From contig QANY01009435.1 of the NCBI GenBank assembly GCA_003255025.1, forward strand, positions 124,001 through 188,000: a stretch of DNA of 64,000 bases, written 5' to 3'. Within the stretch, counting starts at the first letter, position 1, and every line of letters begins with the position of its first letter. Both the position numbers and the translations under genes were made by a program. The notes under the pieces were generated by a model. The model did not search any database and was not told the origin of the DNA. It saw only the letters and a program-made list of their open reading frames with translations. Of the stretch, positions 1-12,076 are shown piece after piece. This stretch comes from Datisca glomerata (Eukaryota > Streptophyta > Magnoliopsida > Cucurbitales > Datiscaceae).

Positions 1-1845
1 ATGGTGCAAGGAATAGTAAAACTCTTAGGGTGCTTTAACTTTGGAGGTAATTTTTCTGCAAGATAGCACTACACTCCTCAGTAAGTGCAATTGTCCCATA
101 CTCCTCTAGATTTCTCTTGTTTGAGAGAATATCTTTCATGAATTGGACATAGCTCGACATTTGTTCCAAAGCATCAGCAAAATAGATGTTTATATGTAGT
201 TTCCTAAACACATCAATGAACTTAGAAAATTGCTTGTTTAATTTATGCTTTTGGAACTGTTGAGGGTATGGAATAGGTGAAACATATGGTGGAGGATTAC
301 CAGGAAAGAGCTTTGACTTAGGCTTTCTTCCTTCTTTTCTGAGCTCTTGGCAAGGTCATCACCCATTGTCTCAACTTCTGCTTTAATTAGCTGAGAATTT
401 AACAGTGGGTTTCTGAGGTTCTGCTAACTCCGTGCCACAGTGAAAAGTAATGGCATTTACTTGTTCTTTTGGATTCTTCTTGGTGTTGCTGGGTAGAGAA
501 CCGTGGTCTTTGAGTTAGTATTTCTGACAGTTGACCGATTTGAAGATCCAAATTATGATAGATGCAGCTTGACTCTCAATATTGGTTTCTTGCCTCTGAA
601 TACTTGTTTCTTACCTCTAAAGTGTAGATCTATTATTGCCATAAATTGAGTGGTATTAACTGTGAGCTAAGCAATAACATCTTTCAGAGAAATTTTAGGT
701 TGCTGAGGCTAAGTAGCAACTGGTGGATTCATCACATCTGATTATTCTTCCAAGAGAAATTAGGGTGATTTCGCCACCCTTGGTTGTAAATGTTGGATAA
801 TGGGTTATTCTGCCTGCTATAATTCTCAACAAAATTAACATTTTCTAACTGAGAATGAGCAAAGGGATTACCGGCTTGACATTTAGTACTAAGATGAGGT
901 CCATTGCACAAATTACAAACTTTGTGTGAAGCATGAATTGCAGAGCATTGGCAGTGAAAGAGCTAAATTGCTTTGAAAGTGTAGATACTTGAGCTGTGAG
1001 GGCAGTAAGTGCATCCACTTAATAAACTCCATGAGTCTTTCTTGGTACATTTTGCTCAGTTGACCATTGATAAGCATTAGCAGCCATTTCTTCTAGCAAA
1101 GCATAAGCATCATCATGTGTTTTACCCATCAAAGCACCTTCTGCTGCTGCATCAACTAGCGTCCTTGTTGAATTCCTCAAACCATTGTAAAAAGTTTGAA
1201 CTTGCAGCCATCCAAATAGTCCATGATGTGGGCATCCTCTCAACATCTCTCTAAACCCCTCTCATGCTTCATAAAGAGATTCTATATCATGTTGGGCAAA
1301 TGTAGTGATCACATTCCTCCTTTTGGCTGTTTTAGCTGGTGGAAAGAACTTTGCTAAAACTTTCTCAGAGAGACCATCCAAGTAGTGATTGATCCAGCTG
1401 GCAGAGAGTTCAACCAACTCTTAGCCTTATCCCGACGCGAGAATGGGAATAATCTCAACATGATTGCATTAGATTAGACATTATTATGCTTGAATATCTA
1501 ATAATTTTTTAGGAAAGTGGTTATGTGAACATTTGGATCGTCATTAGGCAGGCCACTGAACTGATTTGCCTGCACCATGTGAATAATAGTTGGCTTAATC
1601 TTGAAGTTGTTGGCATTAATAACAGGGCGTTGAATGGATGATGTAGCCTCATTGACAACTCGCATCGCATAATCTCGAATTGTCTGATTATTTTGGTTGT
1701 TCACGATTTCAGGATTTTCTCGAACGCCTTCCATGGTTTCTTGAGGTTGTTTAGAAGCTTCTCTCCTTATTTCTCTATCACGTCGACAAGTTCGCTCAAT
1801 TTTCAAATTAAGGGGAGTCAAATTCTCACTTCCAAATTTTCTCAT
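1..1845 (-). pseudogene. Athila-like Ty3/gypsy gag remnant, cut by the window edge
   Basis: Gag of an Athila-lineage LTR retrotransposon would form the nucleocapsid of the particle. Reading the minus strand from an ATG at 1843-1845, the translation has the family N-terminal block (INANNFKIKP then MVQANQFSGLPNDDPNVH). After a change of frame it continues with the block RCPHHGLFGWLQVQTFYNGL near 1190-1240 and MGKTHDDAYALLEEMAANAY near 1080-1130. Further on, about 790-900, CNLCNGPH and then QNNPLSNIYNQGWRNHPNF can be read, the usual Athila gag cysteine motif and following segment. The two halves lie in different frames and stops occur between them, so the gene is broken. Protease, reverse transcriptase and integrase should lie to the left of the window. 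Family recognition is from memory of Athila gag; the LTR and primer site next to it agree. Confidence 0.8.
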
Positions 1846-1953
1846 ACACCACAGAGAACGCCTAAAAATAAAAAAAACAACTATAAATATAAATAAATAA
1901 GACTCAAAGTAAAATTCAAGATATGTAACTCCAATATTAATAAACAAAATCAA

Positions 1954-1971
1954 CCTCCAGCAACGACGTCA
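1954..1971 (-). other. primer binding site, tRNA-Asp type
   Basis: On the minus strand the stretch reads TGACGTCGTTGCTGGAGG. The expected Athila primer site, complementary to the 3' end of plant tRNA-Asp, is TGGCGCCGTTGCCGGGG, so most positions match. The four differences are all transitions of the C-to-T or G-to-A kind expected from decay of methylated DNA. It lies a few bases inside the LTR end. Confidence 0.8.
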
Positions 1972-1977
1972 AAAACT

Positions 1978-3300
1978 TGTGGTGATTTTTTTATAGTGCA
2001 AGTGTACACTATCATCGTCAAATAATAAATTTATATAAAAATAGAGTATCGTTCACAAGATTGATTGATATTAATAAGTAAAATTTACTAAACCTTAATT
2101 CTACTTAAGAATGAGGAAAAGTTGGGATTTTTAACTAAACTAAAATTCTAATTAAACTAAAATGATAAAGATTTGACAAAGATAAAATTTGAATAGTTAA
2201 AAGCTCTAGAGTTTTTGATTTCAACAACTAAACATGCTCTAAATTTCAATTCTCAATCAATTAATGTTTATTCAAAACATTAATGGTGAATTTCTCTTAT
2301 ATAATTATCAATCTTTCTCAAGTATCGATAATAATGAATCATAAATATGAATCATACATCTCTTTCTAGATTCAATATAATGAAACTCATTAAGAATAAG
2401 AAATTATAGTTGCTACACTAGATTAATAATTATCTCTAACTTATGAAATTCTAATGGTGTTATAAATAATTAGCAGATTCAATCATCATTTCTCGGTCTC
2501 ATAATTAATTTCAAAATCATGCAATAGTTGACCGGACAATCACAAGCATTAATAATGGATTATAACACTCAATAATACTGAATAAACATCGTTTGAATTA
2601 AAAATCAAAATTTATGAACAATCATGGTTTGGTTACGTCGTAGCCCTAGATAAAAAATTTAGAACATACTAGAATAAGAAGATATCCTAATAATATTCAT
2701 GAACATATAGGAAAAGAGAAGAAGAAAATTAGATTTGAGAATGAATTGAAGTTGAGATCCGTCTTCAGGTTGGATTCGTTTCCGTTTTCTCTCCAAAAAG
2801 CTTTCTCCTCTACCTCTCACGTCCTAAGAGCCCTCCAAGAATCTTAAAATATTATATTTATATACTAGGGTTCGTCAAGGATTAGATTGGAGTAAAAAAT
2901 CGTAAAATAAATCTAAAATCGCGCCAGCATCGCGACTCTGGCCAATCTGCCAGGCGTCAGCGTCGCGACGCTGGCCAATCTGTCAGACGCCAGCATCACG
3001 ACGCTGGGAAGCCAGCGTCGTGACACTGGCTTACTGCTTCTTGTAGTTGTTGCCAGCGTCATCGCCATGTAAGCCAGAGCCGTGATGCTGGCCATTCTGC
3101 CTAGATCCGTCGTTTTCTCATTTTATCCATATTTTTGCCTTCCAAATCTTTCAAAATCAACCCAAATGCATTTGAATATCTAAGCTACAAGATAAAAATG
3201 AAAATAAACATAAATCAAACAAATAAAATAATACAACTCAAAGAACAATTAAAATTAAAGTTAAAATTATCTAAAATATGAGTGTGAAATACACTCATCA
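1978..3300 (-). repeat. 5' LTR of the Athila-like element
   Basis: On the minus strand the LTR begins TGATGAGTGTATTTCACACT at 3300, like the TGATGAG start of Athila-type LTRs, and ends at a CA near 1978-1980 just before the primer site. The length of about 1.3 kb is normal for the lineage. The segment near the inner end (about 1990-2065) resembles the conserved block often seen there. No second LTR lies in the window, so the boundaries rest on the TG/CA ends and the primer site. No gene is visible inside it. Confidence 0.7.
2920..3105. repeat. GC-rich palindromic repeats inside the Athila-like LTR
   Basis: About six to seven imperfect copies of a motif around GCCAGCGTCGCGACGCTGGC, which is its own reverse complement, are spaced at roughly 30 bases in otherwise AT-rich DNA. 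Individual copies differ by one to four bases, many at CG dinucleotides. The short minus-strand reading frame here comes from the repeat and is not a gene. Confidence 0.75.
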
Positions 3301-3953
3301 GTTACCTATTAATCAATTAAGCAATTACCTACCATATCTATTCTATAGCTAATGTATATTAATTATCTAATACGGGTTTTTCTAATTTTACCAATCAATT
3401 TAGATACCATGTTGGATCCATCTTGAATATTTTAAGTAGAAAAATAATGACTCAGACCAATTCAAACATGAAAAAATCTTAACTGAATCAACGGTTGTTT
3501 TTCTATTTTAAGACTCAAATATATAGGAACATAATTGCTCATGTTCAAGGGATCGAGGGGATCCACATATCATGATATACCACACAATATATCAAAGGAA
3601 GTTACATTATTTTGAAGTGTATTGGTGCATAAATATAACGCGTATAAGAAGCTTTATTTGATATTATGTTATATTACAATGTAGTGAGAGAAAGAAGACC
3701 AAGCACACTCTATGTATGACAATACCAAAGTAAAGAATAAAGTGACACATCTGTCGGTGAGTTTCAGGCTTTCAGGTTCTTTTTTTCTTTTATCTTTTTT
3801 CTTTCTAACAAACATAGCTGAGGAGGGGGCATTTTATTAAAAGAAAACGACAATCAGGCCTGCAATGCATACAGATGCAAAGAGGACAAAGACGTGAGTC
3901 CGTGTTCATCATTTAAGGGTCTTTAGTGTCTCTCTCTTTCGTTGTAACAATAA
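3301..3953. other. intergenic, no gene seen
   Basis: AT-rich sequence between the Athila-like LTR and a Helitron. I see no conserved reading frame, RNA gene or clear repeat boundary. Confidence 0.6.
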
Positions 3954-4775
3954 TCTATAATATATAAAAAATTATGAAAAAATTAAAATTATTGTTGAAT
4001 AATTTTATTTCTTTATTATTGATGTATTATTTAGAATAACATTATAAGTCACATGTGGCATTTAATAAGTTATATATTATAATAAATTGATCAAGGAGAC
4101 ATTAATTTCAAAATCCATTCATCTATTTAATGAATTTAGAAAAAAGTAATTAATGAATAGTTTTAAGTTCATTTTAATTGATAAATTTCAATAAATTGTA
4201 ATAAGTTATTTAAGAAATTATATAGAGAAACTCAACTTTGCACTATTTTTTTCAATATAGAGGAAAAGTAAATCATCTCTATAAAACTCAAATAATAGAA
4301 TTTAAAATATAATTCAATTTTAACGCACTTTTACAAACTTTATTTATGTTATATTTTATATATTAGTATACTCAATATGTTATATAAATATAGGTACCCA
4401 AAATTTACAAACAAAAAAAATTAAATTTACAATACAAATGAAAAGTTAAAATCAAGTTAAAGATAAAACATAAAATAGATTATTTAATTCTAATAACATC
4501 ACTTTTTATTTTAAATTTTGATAGTACATTTCTACCATATGTTATGTCTTTTACAAAAAATATACATGTGGTATTCTACAACTTTGTTGAATAATAATGT
4601 AATAACAATATAACATTTTTTTGTCTTACTCACATAAATTCAAAATAAATATGGTGTTAAATTCACTTCTATTTAATTACATAAACTGATAAACACAACA
4701 TTATAATAAGTAATAATTATAACTAAAAATATAATAGATTTATTTACACGTGCAACGCACTTATATATTGGCTAG
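3954..4775 (+). mobile_element. non-autonomous Helitron, copy 1 (complete)
   Basis: The element begins TCTATAATATATAA after an A and ends in CTAG before a T, as expected for Helitron insertion between A and T. Just before the end is a short hairpin, GTGC-AAC-GCAC (about 4750-4760), within the sequence ACACGTGCAACGCACTT, typical of plant Helitron 3' ends. It is 822 bp and codes for nothing, so it would depend on a Rep-helicase elsewhere. Two truncated relatives occur in this window (19568-20069, and 46604-46920 plus 56377-56636). Confidence 0.8.
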
Positions 4776-5388
4776 TACTATTATGTATCTATAATTTTTT
4801 CTTAATCAATTCAAAAACTATATGTTATATCTCCCAAGATCATTTAAGTAATTAAAATAATTAGTTTTTTAAAATCCAAGTAAAGTATTCTCCCCTCCAA
4901 TGTAAAAAAGACAGATAATCTAAATGTTTACTAACCTCAAAACTACATAAATTTGTACTTGTAGTTGGGAACATCATGACATGCCATGTGAACTCAATAG
5001 GTGTTGATTAATAAAATTAGCAATCAACCTTACATTACTCTTTCACGAATTAAAATAAAAATTATCCTCACAAAGGCATGCTTCTGACTTAATCATAATG
5101 ATTATTACTTTGAATCAAAGAGTTATTGGTCAATGCTTGAGTAAATAACCATATATATTAATTGGTGTAATGATCAAAATTGTTTATCATTTTGCCACAT
5201 TTAGTAACACTAACACTTCATTATGAATCAAATTAAGTGGTACATCCCCTTTAGCATTGGTGAATATATATACATATAAAGTGTAAGAGGCAAAGACTCC
5301 CTAATTAACTAGAATCACAAATTTTGTAATCTTGCTTTTTTTCTTAAGGACCGCTCAAGGGGAACTGAGGCTTAAGGTAAAAACATTT
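4776..5388. other. intergenic, no gene seen
   Basis: AT-rich, without a credible reading frame. A small GC-richer patch near 5340-5370 precedes the duplicated block that starts at about 5389. Confidence 0.55.
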
Positions 5389-6480
5389 ACGAAAATTATA
5401 ACATTTAAACCATTTTAGTAAGGTGCTATACCTTTTTAGCAATTTTTATGGATAATTAAGTTAATAACCAACTTAGTTTGACCATAACTTTATATTCTCA
5501 CTTCACCCTTTTGTAAAATAATATTAATATTTATTATATATTAAATAAATAACTAAAAAGTCATGTGTTAATCTTTATATTTTCAAAAATCTAACTCAAT
5601 TGTTCTTTAACGAATTAAAAAATAAAATCTTTCGATTGTCTTATCTAAACAAAACGAAATTGTGAGACTAATTAATATATATGGTTATTTACTCAAGCAT
5701 TTTTTTACGGTAGACATATTTTTTGTTTTAAAATCTTTATGATTTTCATTAAATGCATATTTTTTAAGATGGAATTAGTAGTGATTTTTAAGCAAATATG
5801 TGTATACTAATCAAATAAATAAATATAAATTTGGAGTAAATATATTGCAAATTATTTTGGGCCATATATTTACATACTTTTGCTTAGATAAGTAAGGATT
5901 GCAATAATTATTTGCATAAATATTGTTATGACTACTTATGAATATATAATAATTATTTTAGTATATTTATCAAAAAATCGGCCATTTCTCTGATAATAGC
6001 TATTTACATAAATTATATGAAATTTGATAAAAAGTTTATTAACAATAATTTTTAGTAGTATCAGTTAATATATATTGACTGTATTACGAGAATAATAAAA
6101 ATACATTAATATTTGGAAATACGTAATCTTATTGTTTTTTTCTAAAATAATAGTAAAAACTTATTATCTATGATTAAATAGGTATATATAAAAATAATTA
6201 AAATATTTATTATTTATAATAGAAGATAATAATCCAATCCTTTAATTTTATGTAACTTAAAAATGGATAAATATTTCCTACAATTCAAAATTTAAAAATC
6301 ATTTAATTTAGATATTAGTTAGGATAAATGATAATTAAATAAATATAATTGGTGGGGTATTATAGTAAATGGCCTATAATTTTGTTGACTTTTTCTAAAA
6401 CAATTATTTTTCTAAATATTATTATTATTGGCTATTTAATGAGGCTCCTATAATTAATTGTAATCGGTACATTATTTGCA
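5389..6480. repeat. first copy of a duplicated non-coding unit
   Basis: Two successive blocks are repeated in the window. Block A (about 5389-5670, containing TTTGACCATAACTTTATATT and TCTAACTCAATTGTTCTTTA) recurs at about 6884-7172. Block B (about 5700-6480, containing CATTAAATGCATATTTTTTAA and ACTCTGATAATAG-like text) recurs at about 16745-17520. Because A and B are adjacent here and separated there only by a retrotransposon plus a few hundred bases, they form one tandemly duplicated unit. There is no coding content and the origin is unknown. Confidence 0.75.
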
Positions 6481-6883
6481 TTTTTTACTAACACAAGCAT
6501 GATATATTTTCAACATTAATACAAATTACAATATAAAACGAAGCCTATATCACAAAGTTCTAAAGATCAAGAGAAAATTACTATTTTAACACAAGTTTAA
6601 TCTAATGTTTGTAGAATATTTATAGAATCTAAATTTTCTTTGAATTCATTGCTTGTAAAAGTTAAGATAGAGAAATTTCCAAGTATAGTAGGGGGCCTTC
6701 GCCATTGAGCCGCCCTTATACCTCTTTAGAAGATTAATTTCCACCCATTATGCGTTTATTAAACTGTAATGGATTTTAACAAGAATAGAAATAATGAGAG
6801 GGAAAATGAAAGGAACATAAAAGGAATAATACTTTTTATTGATGCGTTTATTTGACTATCAAGAATCATAATAAGAAATATGA
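6481..6883. other. spacer between the two copies of the duplicated unit
   Basis: AT-rich sequence with one GC-richer patch near 6690-6720. No gene or element is recognised. Confidence 0.5.
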
Positions 6884-7262
6884 AAATTGTCGCATTTAAC
6901 CATTCTAGTAGAGTGTTATAATTTTTAATCGCTTTTAAAAATAATTAAGGTAATAATCAAATTAGTTTGACCATAACTTTATATTCCTACTCAATCCTTA
7001 TATAAGATAATATTAATATATTTATTATATATTATATAAATGGTTAAAAATAATTATGTATCATCTATAAGTAATCTTTAGATTTTCAAAAATCTAACTC
7101 AATTGTTCTTTAATGAATTTTAGAAAAACTTTAAATTTCTTATCTAAACAAAATAAAATTGGGAGACTAATAATACCAAAAATTAGTGAGACAAAAAGTA
7201 TATACATGAGACATATGAAAAAATCTAATTAACACTAATAATATAAAAAAATAGATTTAACA
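6884..7262. repeat. second copy of the duplicated unit, left part
   Basis: The sequence follows block A of the first copy closely from about 6884 to 7172, then continues into a segment absent from copy one. It is interrupted at 7263-7267 by the LTR element and resumes at 16424. Confidence 0.75.
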
Positions 7263-7267
7263 CTTTC

Positions 7268-9473
7268 TGTAAATCCCCCAAGCACTATAAGGGGTGGATT
7301 TATAATTCTACCTCCCACTCACATCTTAACACACACTACACCCTAGAGTAACCCACCGACTAATATTATATATACTCTAAAACTCATCTTCTTCTCCATC
7401 TCTCCCTCTTTCTCTGGCAGTTTCACCCGCTTATAACCGTTGTTCTTCACCTCCCTCTCTCAAACGTTTGACAGCAAGCCTCCATCTATCATTCTTCCTC
7501 TTTGAATCTCTCCATTGTTGATTCTCTAGAAAGCCATCTTATTTTTTCCTCTTTCTTTATTATTTTTCTAGTTTCTCTATTTCTCAATTCAAATATCTCA
7601 TTTCTATGTTTCTATATATTTTTCCAAATCTGAACTTTTAGTCTTCAAATTCTAGCAATTTACATCATATTGTATCTGTTTTTGGCATCGTCATCACATC
7701 GCCGCCTGCAAGCTTCAATTCGGTAATTTTCATGTTCTCCTTTCTTTTTTCTCTCTATTTTTCTATCTCCCTCTCTCGGTCTCTCTCTCTCCTTCGTCTC
7801 CCTCTTCCCCTCTGTTTTTGCTTCTCTCAGCCTCTCTTTCTCTCCTTCGTCTTCCCTTCCTCTTTGTTGCGTCTCTCTCTCTCCTTCGTCTCCCTCTTCC
7901 CCTCTGTTTCTGCTTCTCTCGGTCTCTCTCTCTCCTTCATCTTTCCCCCCTCTCTGTTGCATTTCTCTCTCTCTCTCTCTCTCTCCCTCTTCTTCGTCTC
8001 TCTTTTCTGTTTCCCCCTCCTCTTGAACCGGTTCACCTGAACCGGACCAGTTCATTCAGACCGGGCTGAATCGATTCAGTCAGACAAGACCAGAGCCGGT
8101 TCAACCCGACTAGACCAGATCGATTCAACCCGACAAGACCGAATTGACCCAAACATCAGTATCAAACCAATTCAGACCACTCGAAACCTTGTTGAAATGT
8201 TTTAAATCACTTGAAATTTACACCCGATGTGGTTTCCACATGTTTCCAACCTCACTTAGTTAATTAAATAATTGTATATATTATATGAATTTGTTGTGAT
8301 TTGGGATCCTTGGATTTCAGGTCATTAGTTGCTGAATTCAATTCGTAGCGAATCCAAGTAAATTGATTTACATAATAATTCGGTTCATATGTTATAAGTG
8401 TAAAATATATAATGTGAAATTATTTTATTATTTCTTCATGTTCAATCTTATGATCAAGTTTTTTATTTATTTTTCATATCACGATGAAATTATTTACCAT
8501 GTTATATTCGATTATATTTTGAGTTATACATGTAATAGTTATATCATTTATATTCATGAACAAATTATATGTTTACTCATGTTTATGTGATAATGTGAAT
8601 TATGAATATTGATTCAAGTAAGGTGATAAGTAAACAAGAAGTAGACTTAATCATGTCCACTGGTTATCAAGTAACCAGATTGTTCACAACATGTTATCAA
8701 GTTATACGGTTGGGTGTCACCATGTTCATGTTAGCGTCCTTAAGGTTCAGATAACCTTAAGTGACATCAAGTTTCAAGACACTCAATCTGTCATGTTCCG
8801 ATCATGTTACAAGTTCAAGTTCAAGTTGTGAAACAGTTCTGGTTAGGTTGTTAATCGAGGGATATATCTAGTCGAATTATGATCAAACAAGTATAAGTAT
8901 TGGCATGTATAAGTACAGGTTCAAGTTATCTGTTAACCATGAAATCTGTGTGTTATAACAAGTATTTTATGTGACTAGTGAACATGTGAAATAAATTTGC
9001 ATGAGTTATATGTTTACATTGATGTCATGTGAAACTTATTAGTATGCGAATTTACTTACTGAGTATTTTTAATACTCACCCCTCATAGATGATTGGATTG
9101 CAGGTGATGGTGAGCAGCATGAGTGATGGACTGTCATAACAAGCATGATTATGATTTTTAAGTTAAATTATAACATAATGACTTCAGTTTGACTTCAGTT
9201 ATTTCAAAAATTTATGAATATTCATGTTTAACTTTCATGTCTTATAGATTTTCGTGCTTCACGTTATTACATTTTAATGAATTATTTATTTCAGTTTAAT
9301 AAGTTAATATTCTTTTAAAATAATTTTATGCTTCCGCTATTTAATGTTAAAATAAGGGTAAAATTAGGATTTTCAATTTGGGGATTTTCTCAAATTAGGG
9401 TTTTAATTGAATTGGAAATTTTCGAATTGTGAAATTTCAAGCATGTTTAACCCTCAGGAATCAGGGTGTTACA
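7268..9473 (+). repeat. 5' LTR of the Tekay-like element
   Basis: 2206 bp, TG...CA bounded, aligned end to end with the 3' LTR. It holds a long pyrimidine (CT)-rich tract at about 7735-8030 followed by a cluster of TTCAGACC/ACCGG words at about 8030-8150. A GGTCATTAG and GCAGGTGATGGTGAGCAGCATGAG-type segment near 9100 is shared with the solo LTR at 21922-24669. Element transcription should start within it, but I cannot place the promoter. Confidence 0.88.
7735..8030 (+). repeat. CT-rich low-complexity tract in the 5' LTR
   Basis: Imperfect CT repeats with interspersed TCGTCTCC words. Open frames rich in Leu/Ser on one strand and Arg/Glu on the other are products of the repeat and are not genes. 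The matching tract in the 3' LTR (about 14583-14975) is longer, which explains most of the length difference between the LTRs. Confidence 0.85.
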
Positions 9474-9476
9474 GTT

Positions 9477-9490
9477 TGGTATCAGAGCCA
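9477..9490 (+). other. primer binding site, initiator tRNA-Met type
   Basis: TGGTATCAGAGCCA starts three bases after the 5' LTR end and matches the complement of the plant initiator tRNA-Met 3' end over 14 bases. Confidence 0.9.
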
Positions 9491-9691
9491 TGGTTTTAGA
9501 TTCTGTAGACTTTTCTAAGTGAAAGATATGACATATTACTCACTCTACTCCTCCCTCATCTTACAAGTCAGGCACGCATGTTATATGTGTTTTAATTTTC
9601 GATCGAGTATAATGTGTTTTGTTTCATTATGGCATGTTTGAATTATCTTTATGTTATATTTGCGCGATACATTGGTAAGTCTTAGGTTTAT

Positions 9692-10692
9692 GGGTAGCAT
9701 GCACCAGTTGATCCTACTGCTAACCATTCAGTTGCTATGATGGAAATGTTTCAAGAATTTTTAGAGTTGATAAGGCAGACAGCTACAGCTCACCCAGCTC
9801 AGCAACAGACGATGGAGGTTAATATGCAGCAGTTGATCCAGACATTCGGGAGGCTGAAACCACCTCAATTTGACGGTCACTCGTCCGACCCACTGCTAGC
9901 TGACGAATGGATTACAAGACTGGAGTAGATCTTCTAGTTTCTACTGTGTTCTAAGATTCAGCAGGTAGTTTATGCAACATTTATGCTGACGCGGGAGGCT
10001 CGAAAATTGTGGGAGCTCATACGAAGAGCTCATGACATTGATCGTAATCCAGTGACATTGGATCGTTTCAAGGAACTCTTCTTTGAGATATATTTTCCGA
10101 TCACGGTCAGGAAAGAGAAGGAGGCCAAATTTCACAGACTTGTGCAAAGAGCTATGGGTGTAGGTGAATACGAGCGGAAGTTTGAAGAATTGTCTCGGCA
10201 CACCATGCACTATGGATAGCGAGATAAAGAAGGCGCAAACTTTTGAAAGAGGACTGCGTCCAGAGATTAAGGGATCAGTTTCGCTCCATAAAGCATACCA
10301 CCTACGCAGCGGTGGTTGAGACAGCTTTGTTGATGGAATAAAATCTTCCTCCACGTGTACCACCACGGTCAGAGAAATCATTTCATAGAAAGAGGAAATT
10401 GCAGGATTCTCATCAGGGTCCCCACAATGCAAAAAGGCAGATGATCAACTTAAATCCCTTATGTGCTACATGTAACCAGCACCATGACGATCAATGCTTT
10501 AAGGAGAACAATGCTTGTTTTAAGTGTGGGAATATTGGGCATTACCTCCGACAGTGCCCTCTACTTGCTCAAGTACATCCTAGTAATGTTGCAGGTGGTA
10601 GAGCTAAAGGGAAAGTTTTCACATTAACTCGCCAGGAAGCTGAGCAGTCGGATGCAATCATGGCAGGTACATTACTTGTACTTGGACATTAA
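9692..10692 (+). pseudogene. gag of the Tekay-like element, frameshifted
   Basis: Capsid and nucleocapsid region. The segment at 9737-9928 includes PPQFDGHSSDPLLADEWI, the typical start of the gag domain. The segment at 9983-10219 includes TREARKLWEL and DRFKELFFEIYFP, the retrotransposon gag core. The segment at 10399-10692 has a CCHC zinc knuckle, CFKCGNIGHYLRQC, with spacing C-X2-C-X4-H-X4-C. The pieces lie in different frames with a TAG at about 9926, so no intact Gag can be made. The true start codon is not clear. Confidence 0.85.
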
Positions 10693-10990
10693 GGTTTTAT
10701 ATTAATTGATTCTGGATCCACGCATTCTTTTATATCTGCTTCATTTGTGACTCATACATCTTTGACTGTTGAACCGGTCTGGTCTGACGGAGCTTCTCTC
10801 CTGGCTAATAAGGCGATAGAGAGTTGTTTAGTGATAATATCAGATCGTGTTATGAATGCTAAGCTTATAGTTCTAGGGATGCATGATTTTGACGTAATTC
10901 TAGGGATGGACTGGTAGGTTGCTAACTATGCCAACATAGACTGTTATCGAAAGGAAGTTTGATTCCTACCTCCAGGCATACCTAGCTTCA
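10693..10990 (+). pseudogene. aspartic protease region of the Tekay-like element
   Basis: The translation includes LIDSGSTHSFIS, carrying the catalytic Asp in the DSG form usual for plant gypsy proteases, and later VILGMDW, the conserved flap-distal motif. A stop falls right after the GMDW motif (about 10917) and another precedes the domain (TAA near 10690). It would release Gag and Pol from the polyprotein if intact. Confidence 0.8.
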
Positions 10991-11091
10991 AGTTTAGGGG
11001 ATTTCAGCAACGACCTATACCGAAGGTCATATATGCTTTACGGACACAACTCCTACTTGATCGTGGTAACTGAGGTTACTTAGCTTCTGTT

Positions 11092-12058
11092 ATGGATACA
11101 ACTAAGACCAATGTGGATATTGGATCAGTTCCAGTAGTTTTTGAATTTTTAGATGTCTTTCCTGATGATTTTCCAGGACTTCCTCCTCATCGCGAGACAA
11201 ATTTTCGTATTGAGTTGATACCAGGCACTGCCCCTATATCCAAAGCTCCATATCGTATGGCTCCTGCAAAGTTGAAGGAACTTAAGGTCCAACTTCAAGA
11301 ATTACTGGATAAGGGTTTCATTAGACCCAGTGTTTCACCTTAGGGTGCTCCAGTATTATTTGTTAAAAAACGATGGATGAATGAGACTATGCATTGATTA
11401 CCGGGAGTTGAATAGAGTCACAATTAAGAATAGGTATCCGTTATCGCGTATTGATGATTTGTTTGATCAACTTCAGGGAGCATCAATATTCTCTAAGATT
11501 GATTTAAGATCAGGATACCATCAGCTCAAGATTCGAGATGAGGATATTCCTAAGACAACGTTTCACACTCGTCACAGCCATTATGAGTTTGTAGTGATGT
11601 CATTTGGATTAACTAATGCTACGATAGCCTTTATGGATTTAATGAACAAAGTGTTCAAAGAGTACTTGGATGCTTTTATGATCGTTTTCATTGATGATAT
11701 TCTGGTGTACTCTAGAGCAGAGATTGAGCATATGGATCACCTCAAGATTGTTTTGCAAGCATTAAGGAAGCACCAGTTATATGCTAAATTCCAGAAGTGT
11801 GAGTTTTGGTTTCAGCAAGTATCATTCCTTGGTCATGTGGTATCTCGAGATGGAATCTCAGTTGATTCGTCTAAGATCGAAGCAGTGGTTAACTGGCCTC
11901 CACCGGTAAATGTTGGGGAAGTTCGTAGTTTTCTGGGTTTAGCAGGATATTATAGGAGGTTCGTTGAGGGTTTTGCAAAGATTGTTGTTCCACTTACTCA
12001 GTTGACCATGAAGAGTGCCACCTTTACTTGGACGGCTGAGTATGAGAAATGTTTTTAG
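11092..12058 (+). pseudogene. reverse transcriptase of the Tekay-like element
   Basis: Reverse transcriptase domain. Visible motifs in order are [13 protein letters not shown] upstream, then [41 protein letters not shown] and FIDDILVYS (the DD pair is present). [10 protein letters not shown] and [19 protein letters not shown] then form the connection. A frameshift with a stop (about 11341-11380) splits the N-terminal part from the fingers/palm, and a TAG at 12056-12058 ends this frame. The palm itself is surprisingly complete. Confidence 0.9.
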
Positions 12059-12076
12059 AGACTCAAACAAAAATTA

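Noticed and set aside
2913..3095. 60-codon minus-strand frame over the palindromic array
   Set aside because: Created by the repeat; it has no start context or domain.
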